Shown: one piece after another, positions 37,320 through 43,983 of the stretch | How positions within the stretch are numbered: the first letter of the stretch is position 1 | Layout of the letters: the number at the start of each line of letters is the position of its first letter | NCBI GenBank assembly: GCA_947502925.1 | Contig: CANNBS010000001.1 | Coordinates: 496,001-560,000, forward strand | Direction: 5' to 3' | DNA from: an uncultured Marinicella sp. | GTDB lineage: Bacteria; Pseudomonadota; Gammaproteobacteria; Xanthomonadales; Marinicellaceae | DNA: 64,000 nt | Position numbers and translations under genes: made by a program | Notes under the pieces: generated by a model | The model's input: the letters and a program-made list of their open reading frames with translations, nothing else | Databases searched by the model: none | Told to the model about the DNA's origin: nothing

Positions 37320-37874
37320 ATGATGTCAAAACTATGTACATTTTCTGTGCTGATCAGCGCTTTATTATTAAGCTTCGGTATTCAAGCCGGAGAATCTTCG
37401 GAAGAAAATGACTCTCAATCTTTTTTTAACAACATGAAAGATTTGTGCGGTGAAGTCTTCACCGGTGCCAGCACCTACCCAGATGATCCTGATCATGATT
37501 TTGCCGGCAAAAAACTGGTGGCAGATTTTGCCGACTGCAGTGAAAATCAAATTCGCATTAAATTTGCCGTCGGTGAAGACCATTCCAGAACCTGGGTGGT
37601 AACGCAATCTGAAAAAGGCATATTGCTAAAACATGACCACCGCCACGCCGATGGCACGCCCGATGACGTGACTAATTACGGTGGCTGGGCAAACAAATCC
37701 GGCACGGCCTATAAACAATATTTTGAAGCCGACCAGGAAACCGCGGATCTCCTCCCGGAAGCTGCGACCAATGTCTGGATGTTATCGTATGATTCAGAAA
37801 CACAAGTTCTGACTTATGACTTAAAACGCCACAATAAACCCCGATACCAGGCGCAGCTTACACCGCAAAACTAA
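37320..37874 (+). CDS. Uncharacterised secreted protein
   Basis: 184 residues with a Sec signal peptide (FSVLISALLLSFGIQA-GE). The mature part has two cysteines (MKDLCGEVF and FADCSENQ) that could pair, an acidic composition, and conserved-looking stretches RTWVVTQSEKGILLKHDHRH and PDDVTNYGGWANKSGTAYKQ. I do not recognise a named family. It begins directly after the tag stop with AAGGAG upstream, so it is probably in the same transcript. A periplasmic or outer-face location is expected. Confidence 0.85.
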   Translation: MMSKLCTFSVLISALLLSFGIQAGESSEENDSQSFFNNMKDLCGEVFTGASTYPDDPDHDFAGKKLVADFADCSENQIRIKFAVGEDHSRTWVVTQSEKGILLKHDHRHADGTPDDVTNYGGWANKSGTAYKQYFEADQETADLLPEAATNVWMLSYDSETQVLTYDLKRHNKPRYQAQLTPQN

Positions 37875-37942
37875 TTGTCATTAAGTATCTTGGTCGTGTC
37901 ATAAATAAGTCATAACCGGTGAGTAAAGTAAGGGCTTTCACA

Positions 37943-38224
37943 ATGAACAAAGAGATGAAAGCCTTTTACTTTTTGGAAGATGATAATTTAGATCATTTAC
38001 CGGCTGATGCGCAGTTAGTGCCTTTTGACATTAACTACATTGATCCACTGATTAGTCCGATTTCTGATCCGCAAACACCCAAAACCGGGCCATCAAAAAA
38101 GTTACCAGCGGCACTGACAGAAGCAGTAACGGCAGGGCTTGGTAGGAATAATCCAGATGCCAGTAATCCACCAGTAGCAGTACCCCGCCCTGGTGCAGAA
38201 ATAAAGCGATTAAAGACGAGATAA
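37943..38224 (+). CDS. Possible small protein overlapping gtrA on the opposite strand
   Basis: About 93 codons from ATG 37943, with AAGGG nine bases upstream. The first 35-40 residues (MKAFYFLEDDNLDHLPADAQ...) lie in otherwise gene-free sequence and look protein-like and acidic. The last 55 codons run antisense to the gtrA 3' end and are Pro/Ala-rich, as shadow frames often are. It has no recognised family. It may be a real small gene whose end intrudes into gtrA, or chance. Confidence 0.35.
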   Translation: MNKEMKAFYFLEDDNLDHLPADAQLVPFDINYIDPLISPISDPQTPKTGPSKKLPAALTEAVTAGLGRNNPDASNPPVAVPRPGAEIKRLKTR

Positions 38225-38453
38225 CAAATTTTGGAAAACGGTTCTGGTGACGGCCGGTGTCTTTAAATGAATAGTGGTAATGACCGAGATAAGCTGTAAA
38301 TAAACCGCCGATAAAGCCCAGTGCATGGGCATAAAAAGGTTTAATCAACAAATATTCATGGCTTAAAAAACCAATACCAAAATGCACCACGGTGGCCAAA
38401 CCGCCGACCAGTCCATAGCGAAACAATAAAGCGAAGGTTTCTTTATTCAGCAT
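38052..38453 (-). CDS. GtrA family membrane protein
   Basis: 133 residues with four transmembrane helices; opening LLFRYGLVGGLATVVHFGIGF and closing FLMARFWVF are GtrA hallmarks. GtrA proteins are implicated in flipping polyprenyl-linked sugars or related polysaccharide work. No glycosyltransferase is adjacent, so the substrate is open. It overlaps the Rieske gene by 11 nt and ends the hemE-Rieske-gtrA run. Confidence 0.93.
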   Translation of the reverse strand: MLNKETFALLFRYGLVGGLATVVHFGIGFLSHEYLLIKPFYAHALGFIGGLFTAYLGHYHYSFKDTGRHQNRFPKFVISSLIALFLHQGGVLLLVDYWHLDYSYQALPLLLLSVPLVTFLMARFWVFADQKSD

Positions 38454-38775
38454 TAATATAAACCTGTTTATCTTTCACAGAAAATGGAACGGCTTTTAGT
38501 GTGTCGCCGGCACAAGGACCGCTGGTGCAGTAACCGTCTTCGGTTTGAAAGGTGGCGCCGTGGGCCGGACATACCACTTGTTTATCCGGGGTTTCTAAAA
38601 ACTCACCCGGGGCATAATCCAGACGCCGACCCTGGTGCGGGCAAAAGTTTCGGTAAACATAGATTTTTTCGCTGACTTTTTTCACCATATAAGTATCTTC
38701 ATCAGTGTCGTCGGGGGTAAAGGTCATCCATTGATCATCCACCAATTCATCGATATGGCATAACAGTTGTGACAT
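38443..38775 (-). CDS. Rieske [2Fe-2S] ferredoxin-like protein
   Basis: 110 residues. The Rieske cluster motifs are CPHQGRR and CPAHGATF (C-x-H and C-x2-H), with GYCTSGPCAGD between the second motif and the end. There is no membrane helix, so it is a soluble ferredoxin-type Rieske protein like those feeding oxygenases or NirD-type subunits. The start overlaps the hemE stop by one base (TGATG). Partner is unknown. Confidence 0.93.
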   Translation of the reverse strand: MSQLLCHIDELVDDQWMTFTPDDTDEDTYMVKKVSEKIYVYRNFCPHQGRRLDYAPGEFLETPDKQVVCPAHGATFQTEDGYCTSGPCAGDTLKAVPFSVKDKQVYINAE

Positions 38776-39821
38776 CAGCGTTGCGAATACTGTCTGACGG
38801 CATCGACAAGTACCGCCACTTTCTCAGGTGACATATCCGGTTGCATGCCGTGACCCAGGTTAAAAACATGACCGGGTTTTGGGCCATAGCTGTCAAGTAC
38901 TGTTTTGACCGACTGGTCAATGTATTCATCCGGCGCATATAACACCGCAGGATCAAGATTGCCTTGTAAAGCCACCTGACCACCGGTTTTAAGTAAAGCA
39001 TCTTTAAGGTCTATGGTCCAGTCAATGCCGAGACCGTCACAACCGCTGGCGGCCAGCGATTGGAGGCTTTGGTTGGCGCCTTTGCTGAACAGCACAATCG
39101 GGGTGTCGGTGTAACCGGCGTCTTTGATGCCATCGATAATTTGGCGCATGTATTTCAGCGAAAAGCGCTCGAAATCATGGGGTGATAAAACCCCGCCCCA
39201 GCTGTCAAAAATCTGCACCGCTGAAGCGCCACTCTCAATTTGACCAATTAAATAATGCACCGTGGACTGTGCCAGCTTATCCAGTAACCGGTGGGCGGCT
39301 TCCGGGTTTTTATACAGCAATGACTTGGCTTTGGCGAAGGTTTTGCTGCCACCATTTTCAATCATATAAGTCAGCAAAGTCCAGGGACTGCCACAAAAGC
39401 CAATCAGCGGCACCCGACCGTTTAAAGTCTTCACTGTTAGACTGATGGCATCCATCACATACTGCAGATCATCGGCTTCGGGGATTGGCAGCTGGTCGAT
39501 TTGTTTGACATCCGTAATCGGATCAGAAAAACGTGGGCCTTCACCCTGAACAAAATGTAAACCCAGGCCCATGGCATCGGGGATGGTGAGAATATCAGAA
39601 AAAATAATCGCCGCATCCAGCGGAAAACGTTCCAGGGGCTGAATGGTGACTTCGCAGGCCATCTCAGGAGTGCCGGCCAAAGTCATAAAATCACCGGCTT
39701 TGGCACGTACTTTACGGTATTCGGGCAAATAACGCCCGGCCTGGCGCATCAGCCACACCGGTGTGCGTTCGGTGCTTTCTCGACGCAAAGCGCGCAGGTA
39801 TAAATCATTTTTTAATTCCAT
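38775..39821 (-). CDS. hemE: Uroporphyrinogen decarboxylase
   Basis: 348 residues. Converts uroporphyrinogen III to coproporphyrinogen III in heme synthesis. The signature PVWLMRQAGRYLPEYR is present near residues 21-36, IIFSDILTIPDAMG carries the conserved Asp, and GFCGSPWTLLTYMIEG-like and NLGHGMQPD follow. Length fits the family. It heads the hemE-Rieske-gtrA cluster and diverges from the gene at 39943. Confidence 0.98.
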   Translation of the reverse strand: MELKNDLYLRALRRESTERTPVWLMRQAGRYLPEYRKVRAKAGDFMTLAGTPEMACEVTIQPLERFPLDAAIIFSDILTIPDAMGLGLHFVQGEGPRFSDPITDVKQIDQLPIPEADDLQYVMDAISLTVKTLNGRVPLIGFCGSPWTLLTYMIENGGSKTFAKAKSLLYKNPEAAHRLLDKLAQSTVHYLIGQIESGASAVQIFDSWGGVLSPHDFERFSLKYMRQIIDGIKDAGYTDTPIVLFSKGANQSLQSLAASGCDGLGIDWTIDLKDALLKTGGQVALQGNLDPAVLYAPDEYIDQSVKTVLDSYGPKPGHVFNLGHGMQPDMSPEKVAVLVDAVRQYSQR

Positions 39822-39942
39822 GACTGTGCCACAACAAAAAAACGGCTATTTTAGCAGTAACCATGCAGATAAACAGCTGTCACCTCGATAGTTTGTTAAA
39901 ATGCTCGGTTTTTGAACCTATCAAGACTTTAAAGGTCAGACA

Positions 39943-41382
39943 ATGCCAACCCTAAAACATACCAAAACAATGAATAAACTATTGCCCTTAGTATTAATTT
40001 TATTGAGCACAAATCTATTTGCCCAAGCCCTGGACAATAACCAATTATCAGCCAGCGATAAAGACTTTCAGCAGGAAGTGATGCGGGCTAATCACATCCC
40101 GCAATTATTGCAAGTGGCCGAGGGCACCTTGAAAAAAGGTGAGTTAAAGCGTCATCAGATTGTCTGGCAGCGCTTAGCGACACTACAACCTAATAACCCC
40201 CAATTCCAATATGAATTGGCCAAAGCCCATGCTTTGATGGATGAAAAAACAGGGTCATATAATGCATTAGTCAAATTACAAAATGCCGGTTTAAGCTATG
40301 AAGTTGACGGTGTTGATTCGTTTAAAAACATTAAAGGCACCAAAGTCTACGACTACATTGTTAATGGCATGGCGGATAATGCCGCGCATTATGGTGAAGG
40401 CCAGGTGGTGGCCACGGTTGATGACAGTTTTTCCGGCATGTTGTTTGAAAATATGGTCTATGACAAAAACAAAGAGCGTTTTTTATTGGCCAGTATTCGC
40501 AGTGGTGAAATTTATCAAATCGATCAAAATAATACTTTCAGTCCGTTTATTTCAGACGCCAATCCAGAAAAAGGCCCTTGGGGTGCCGTGGATATGGTTT
40601 TATCAAAAGATAAAAAATCTATTTGGGTGGCCTCTGCCTCCATGCCGCAGTATAACGGCGTAAGTGAACAAAATCTGGGCAGTGCCATGATCAGCCATTA
40701 TCGACTTGATAAGGGTGAATTGATCAAACGTTATCAGTTTGATGACATTAAAAGCCCGCAATTAATAACGGCATTACATGTCGGTGCTGAGGGTGGTTTG
40801 TATTTTCTTAATGTTTTTAATCAAACCATTTATCAGTTAAAACCTGACAGCGATCAACCTGAAAAAGTGATGCAAATTCCCGGCTTAAAAGCAATCAAAG
40901 CCATTACATCGAATGCCGATGAAAGTTATTTGTATGTGGCTGATTTTGAAAAAGGCCTCTTTGTCATTGACGTGGCCAGTCAAAAAGTTGGTAGCATGGA
41001 TCCTAAAGGCGAACGCTTTTTTACCGGCATCAGTGATTTGTTTTATGCAGACGGTGACTTAATCGGTATACAAAGCGGTGTTTCGCCGGCGCGCGTTATG
41101 CGCTTTGATTTGGCACAAGGGTTAATCATCAAAATGAGCTTTCCGATTGAGGCCTCTCATAAAGACTTCGCCACTTTAGGCAATGGCACAGTAATCGGTG
41201 ATTCTGTTTACTACGTGGCCAATTCACAGTGGAGCAAAATGGACATGGGCGGAAATTTAATCGAAGGAGAAAGCTGGCAACCTGTAAAAATCATCCGATC
41301 TCCCATCGATTACCGCATGCAGGAGCACATGGAAAACCAAAAGCGTATGGAAGAGATTAAAAAGAAACGCGGGATAAAATAA
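39943..41382 (+). CDS. Secreted beta-propeller-like protein with short TPR region
   Basis: 479 residues. A signal peptide (LPLVLILLSTNLFA-QA) precedes a TPR-like segment (about 45-110, KGELKRHQIVWQRLATLQPNNPQFQYELAKAH). The rest is a beta-propeller of the SMP-30/NHL type with blades such as ENMVYDKNKERFLLASIRSGEIY and ADESYLYVADFEKGLFVID. Such propellers act as lactonases or binding scaffolds; active-site metal ligands are not certain. The C-terminus is a basic helix. ATG at 39943 is kept because AAAGG precedes it; Met10 would give a shorter n-region. Confidence 0.8.
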   Translation: MPTLKHTKTMNKLLPLVLILLSTNLFAQALDNNQLSASDKDFQQEVMRANHIPQLLQVAEGTLKKGELKRHQIVWQRLATLQPNNPQFQYELAKAHALMDEKTGSYNALVKLQNAGLSYEVDGVDSFKNIKGTKVYDYIVNGMADNAAHYGEGQVVATVDDSFSGMLFENMVYDKNKERFLLASIRSGEIYQIDQNNTFSPFISDANPEKGPWGAVDMVLSKDKKSIWVASASMPQYNGVSEQNLGSAMISHYRLDKGELIKRYQFDDIKSPQLITALHVGAEGGLYFLNVFNQTIYQLKPDSDQPEKVMQIPGLKAIKAITSNADESYLYVADFEKGLFVIDVASQKVGSMDPKGERFFTGISDLFYADGDLIGIQSGVSPARVMRFDLAQGLIIKMSFPIEASHKDFATLGNGTVIGDSVYYVANSQWSKMDMGGNLIEGESWQPVKIIRSPIDYRMQEHMENQKRMEEIKKKRGIK

Positions 41383-41397
41383 GTCCTATAAAACCAA

Positions 41398-41426
41398 CGA
41401 AAACCGGTTCATGTGACCGGTTTTCG
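41398..41426. terminator. Inverted repeat, probable bidirectional terminator
   Basis: CGAAAACCGGT / ACCGGTTTTCG is a perfect 11-bp dyad with a 7-nt loop between two convergent genes. The T run within the arm is short and none follows, so termination is likely but not certain. Confidence 0.6.
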
Positions 41427-41484
41427 GGTATTAAAAATGAAATAAACATCAATACAAGTTATCGGCAGGTATAGAGATTAAATT

Positions 41485-41901
41485 TTATTTATCGATAACA
41501 CGCAACACAATGGGTTTCCAGTCCTCCACTTTTCGGGGTCTTGCATCAAATGCCAATTGGTAGGATTTACCCGCTTCCAGGTTAACCGTTAAGGTGTCAT
41601 CATATTTGCGTTGATTAATTCTGGACCTCAGAATTTTATCGTTGGCGTTTAAATACGTAAAATCGATGTTGGCGGAAAACGTTAAGACATGTTCACCCAC
41701 ATCAAGCATAATCTGGTGATTTCTACGCGCAACCGGTTCACCATCCACAGTAAGCAAAGTTAATGGAAATAATTTATGAACCGGCTGATTAGGCGACAAA
41801 TCAACCACCACCTGCTCAGTTTTGGTCGATTGTTGGGCATGATTCATTTCCGGAACCAGCCATAAAGCAACCATCATTGACAGAATAATCATTTTTTTCA
41901 T
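41485..41901 (-). CDS. Uncharacterised periplasmic protein
   Basis: 138 residues. A signal peptide (MIILSMMVALWLVPEMNHA-QQ) is followed by a mostly beta mature region. DGEPVARRNHQIMLDVGEHVLTFSA and LEAGKSYQLAFDARP resemble the PEGA or DUF2057-like strands found in envelope proteins that begin by restating a small ligand-binding loop. I cannot assign a function. It stands alone, convergent with the propeller gene. Confidence 0.75.
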   Translation of the reverse strand: MKKMIILSMMVALWLVPEMNHAQQSTKTEQVVVDLSPNQPVHKLFPLTLLTVDGEPVARRNHQIMLDVGEHVLTFSANIDFTYLNANDKILRSRINQRKYDDTLTVNLEAGKSYQLAFDARPRKVEDWKPIVLRVIDK

Positions 41902-42031
41902 GCGTCATTTCCATAATTAGATTAACCGATAAATTATACTGCTTTCGACTGAATTGAAGATGAACTTAAACACTGCCTGATTAAATTATGATTGAGCAGG
42001 CTTAAACCAGCGATTACCTTTAATACGATGT

Positions 42032-42457
42032 CTAGGCTTGTTGTTGTTCTTTATAATGATTAATCACAAATGACACACAATCATCAAATTGTGTGTTTAA
42101 GCGTTGCATGATGTCCTCGCTAACCAGTGAACAGTCGTCATATTCGCCGCTCCACTTAATCAGATTCAGGATGGCCGGTGTCAAAGCAAGACCTTTAGGG
42201 GTCAGGGTGTAGATTTTTTTACGACCATTTCGTGGATCTTTGTGTTGTTCCACAACCCCGTGCTGGGTGAGTTTTTTTAAGCGGTCGGCCAGTATATTGG
42301 TGGCGATACCTTCTTCACTGTCCATAAAGTGCTGATAACGGCAGCAACATTTAAACAGCATGTCACGAATCACCAGAAAGGTCCATTTATCACCCAATAT
42401 ATCCAAAACATAGGTCATGGGGCATAGGGTAAATTTATAGCTTGATTGGTTGCGCAT
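42032..42457 (-). CDS. HxlR-family transcriptional regulator with Cys triplet
   Basis: About 141 residues, winged helix-turn-helix of the HxlR/YodB type. The family N-terminal cysteine is in LCPMTYVLDILGDKWT (Cys12). The usual GPxRF segment is replaced by KCCCRYQHF (Cys37-39). Recognition helix IATNILADRLKKLTQHGVVE and wing GRKKIYTLTPKG follow. HxlR proteins sense electrophiles, thiol stress or metabolites, so redox or metal sensing by the cysteines is plausible. ATG at 42457 lies about where transcription from its own promoter would begin, suggesting a leaderless message. It diverges from the membrane protein at 42545, with two matched operators between. Confidence 0.92.
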   Translation of the reverse strand: MRNQSSYKFTLCPMTYVLDILGDKWTFLVIRDMLFKCCCRYQHFMDSEEGIATNILADRLKKLTQHGVVEQHKDPRNGRKKIYTLTPKGLALTPAILNLIKWSGEYDDCSLVSEDIMQRLNTQFDDCVSFVINHYKEQQQA

Positions 42458-42463
42458 ATTAAA

Positions 42464-42530
42464 ATTATAACTTATCACTTGCAAAACACAAGTATATAAT
42501 TAAAATAACCATTACTTTTAATATGCAAGT
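42464..42530. promoter_or_regulatory. Divergent promoters with two ACTT-N9-AAGT operator sites
   Basis: Two dyads share the same form: ACTT-GCAAAACAC-AAGT (42477-42493) and ACTT-TTAATATGC-AAGT (42514-42530, extended to ATTACTT/AAGTAAT). The rightward promoter TTATCA (42472-42477), 17 bp, TATAAT (42495-42500) has site 1 filling its spacer and site 2 just past the start. A leftward TATAAT (42469-42464) with TTGTGT 16 bp upstream also overlaps site 1. This is a repressor layout that would control both genes. Confidence 0.75.
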
Positions 42531-42544
42531 AATGAGAGGTTTAG

Positions 42545-42985
42545 ATGATTAATCGGTTTGTATTGGCTTTTATAGGGGCTTTATTAGTGGCGGTGTTGTT
42601 TGATTATTGGTTGTCGAATATGGAAGGTTTTATATGGTTTGCTGAAATTAACTGGGGCTTGGGCGCTTCTTTGCTCGGTTTACAGCAACTTCTGATCTGG
42701 TTTTTTGAGGCCGCTGTCGTGGTTTTTGTCAGTTATCCACGAAGAGCCTATAAAAACTCGATAGCCAGAGCTATTCGTATGGGATTAATATTTGGGTTAA
42801 TTTGTGTAATGATTTGTCATATCAATTTGGCAGTACACCTTGACAGGATTCCAGTTGACTTCCTTATTGAATCTTTGATGCTATTTTCATTGCTGAATAC
42901 TATGAAATTCATCGCTATGGTTGGTGTGGTTTTCTTACTATTCCATCACCCGCAACTGACTAATCAGGCGGTTAAAAACCGTTAA
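42545..42985 (+). CDS. Four-helix membrane protein, probable HxlR target
   Basis: 146 residues with four hydrophobic helices (about 3-22, 38-62, 79-98 and 106-134). I recognise no family. Charged residues are few; the RRAYKNSIARAIR loop is the main basic patch and would face the cytoplasm. GAGAGG precedes the ATG. Its promoter contains both ACTT-N9-AAGT sites, so it is likely repressed by the divergent HxlR protein. Export of, or resistance to, the sensed compound is one guess. Confidence 0.85.
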   Translation: MINRFVLAFIGALLVAVLFDYWLSNMEGFIWFAEINWGLGASLLGLQQLLIWFFEAAVVVFVSYPRRAYKNSIARAIRMGLIFGLICVMICHINLAVHLDRIPVDFLIESLMLFSLLNTMKFIAMVGVVFLLFHHPQLTNQAVKNR

Positions 42986-43017
42986 TCAACGGTCACTTGA
43001 TAAACGTAGGGTTTATT

Positions 43018-43329
43018 TCAATTAGACTGCCCGATTAAAACTGTAGGTGCACCACCGGATGAAATCCGGTTGGCATCGGCCGCCACATCCTGCATACCTG
43101 AAGAAGACATGGCCGACTCCAGTGCGTCGGCTGAATCAAATGGCATCGAAAACATTAGATAAAAAGGCGGTTTGCCCTGCGGTCCATGAGCAAACCGGGT
43201 AACGGTGTACGGTTTAGCATCATTAGGAAGACCGGTTTTCTTATGGAACAGTTTTATATGGTCCGGGTAATCTGATTCAAATTGATCGGCATTTTTGGGC
43301 TGAGGGTACAGTACGGTGAGATTCATCAT
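43018..43329 (-). CDS. EthD family protein
   Basis: 103 residues with the dimeric alpha/beta-barrel EthD fold. LTVLYPQPKNADQFESDYPDHIKLF opens it, and PFYLMFSMPFDSADALESAMSS is the second repeat half. Named after an ethyl-tert-butyl-ether locus, most members have unknown roles and some bind small aromatic ligands. It stands alone, with two adjacent ATGs at the start. Confidence 0.9.
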   Translation of the reverse strand: MMNLTVLYPQPKNADQFESDYPDHIKLFHKKTGLPNDAKPYTVTRFAHGPQGKPPFYLMFSMPFDSADALESAMSSSGMQDVAADANRISSGGAPTVLIGQSN

Positions 43330-43470
43330 TGCTTTGCTCGATGATAAGTCACATTATTATAGACGTTTTTGGACCGCGTCATAAATAAACTTGTTTACTT
43401 GAAGGCCTGTCAATGCCCGGTATTAGTTCTTACAGATACCATGATATTGGGTTTAAATCATGTTAATTTG

Positions 43471-43920
43471 TTATTCATGATAATTAAATAAATTCATTGT
43501 ATCTACTTTATATAGATCAAAGCTTACTTCTGTATCGGTATTGCTTAAAAAACGGATTGTTCTTTTATTCAGTCCGAAAAAAGGTGTGGAAGATTCCGGA
43601 TTAATGTCAATATCAATAACAAATTGAAGGTGAGTTTTTAATTTCAGATGTTCTTTTAATCTGTTAATTGATTCTATCTTGGGTTCAAAAATATCAAGCA
43701 ACTTTTCAATATACTTTTCTAAGTTAATTGCTTTACCCGCTGTAATTTCGTACTTCCAAGAAGTAGATTTTGGTACAGGATGATTTTTGATCATTACGGA
43801 TGTTGGTTTGATTTTCAATTCAGTTGTGATGAGTTCTGTATCGAAAAAGTCTGAGTCAAATGAAAATAACAGATAGTTATTACACTCCTTTCCGCTATAT
43901 GTCAGTTTTTTGTAGGACAT
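43471..43920 (-). CDS. DUF4279 family protein
   Basis: 149 residues. The pattern fits DUF4279: an N-terminal YLLFSFDSDFFDTELITTELKIKPTSV strand-helix, a lone SWKYEI, and a C-terminal FGLNKRTIRFLSNTDTEVSFDLY. Some DUF4279 proteins are encoded beside polymorphic toxins and may be immunity proteins, but no toxin gene is here. The gene looks more AT-rich and richer in Lys/Asn/Ile codons than its neighbours, hinting at acquisition. Function unknown. Confidence 0.78.
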   Translation of the reverse strand: MSYKKLTYSGKECNNYLLFSFDSDFFDTELITTELKIKPTSVMIKNHPVPKSTSWKYEITAGKAINLEKYIEKLLDIFEPKIESINRLKEHLKLKTHLQFVIDIDINPESSTPFFGLNKRTIRFLSNTDTEVSFDLYKVDTMNLFNYHE

Positions 43921-43983
43921 TTTAAAGTTATTATGGGCCAGTCACAGTGGTTTAGAAACCACTGTGATAGATATTATAAAATA

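Noticed and set aside
37895..43391. Shared GTCATAAATAA at about 37898 and 43379
   Set aside because: Short, AT-rich and without arms or conserved context; likely chance.
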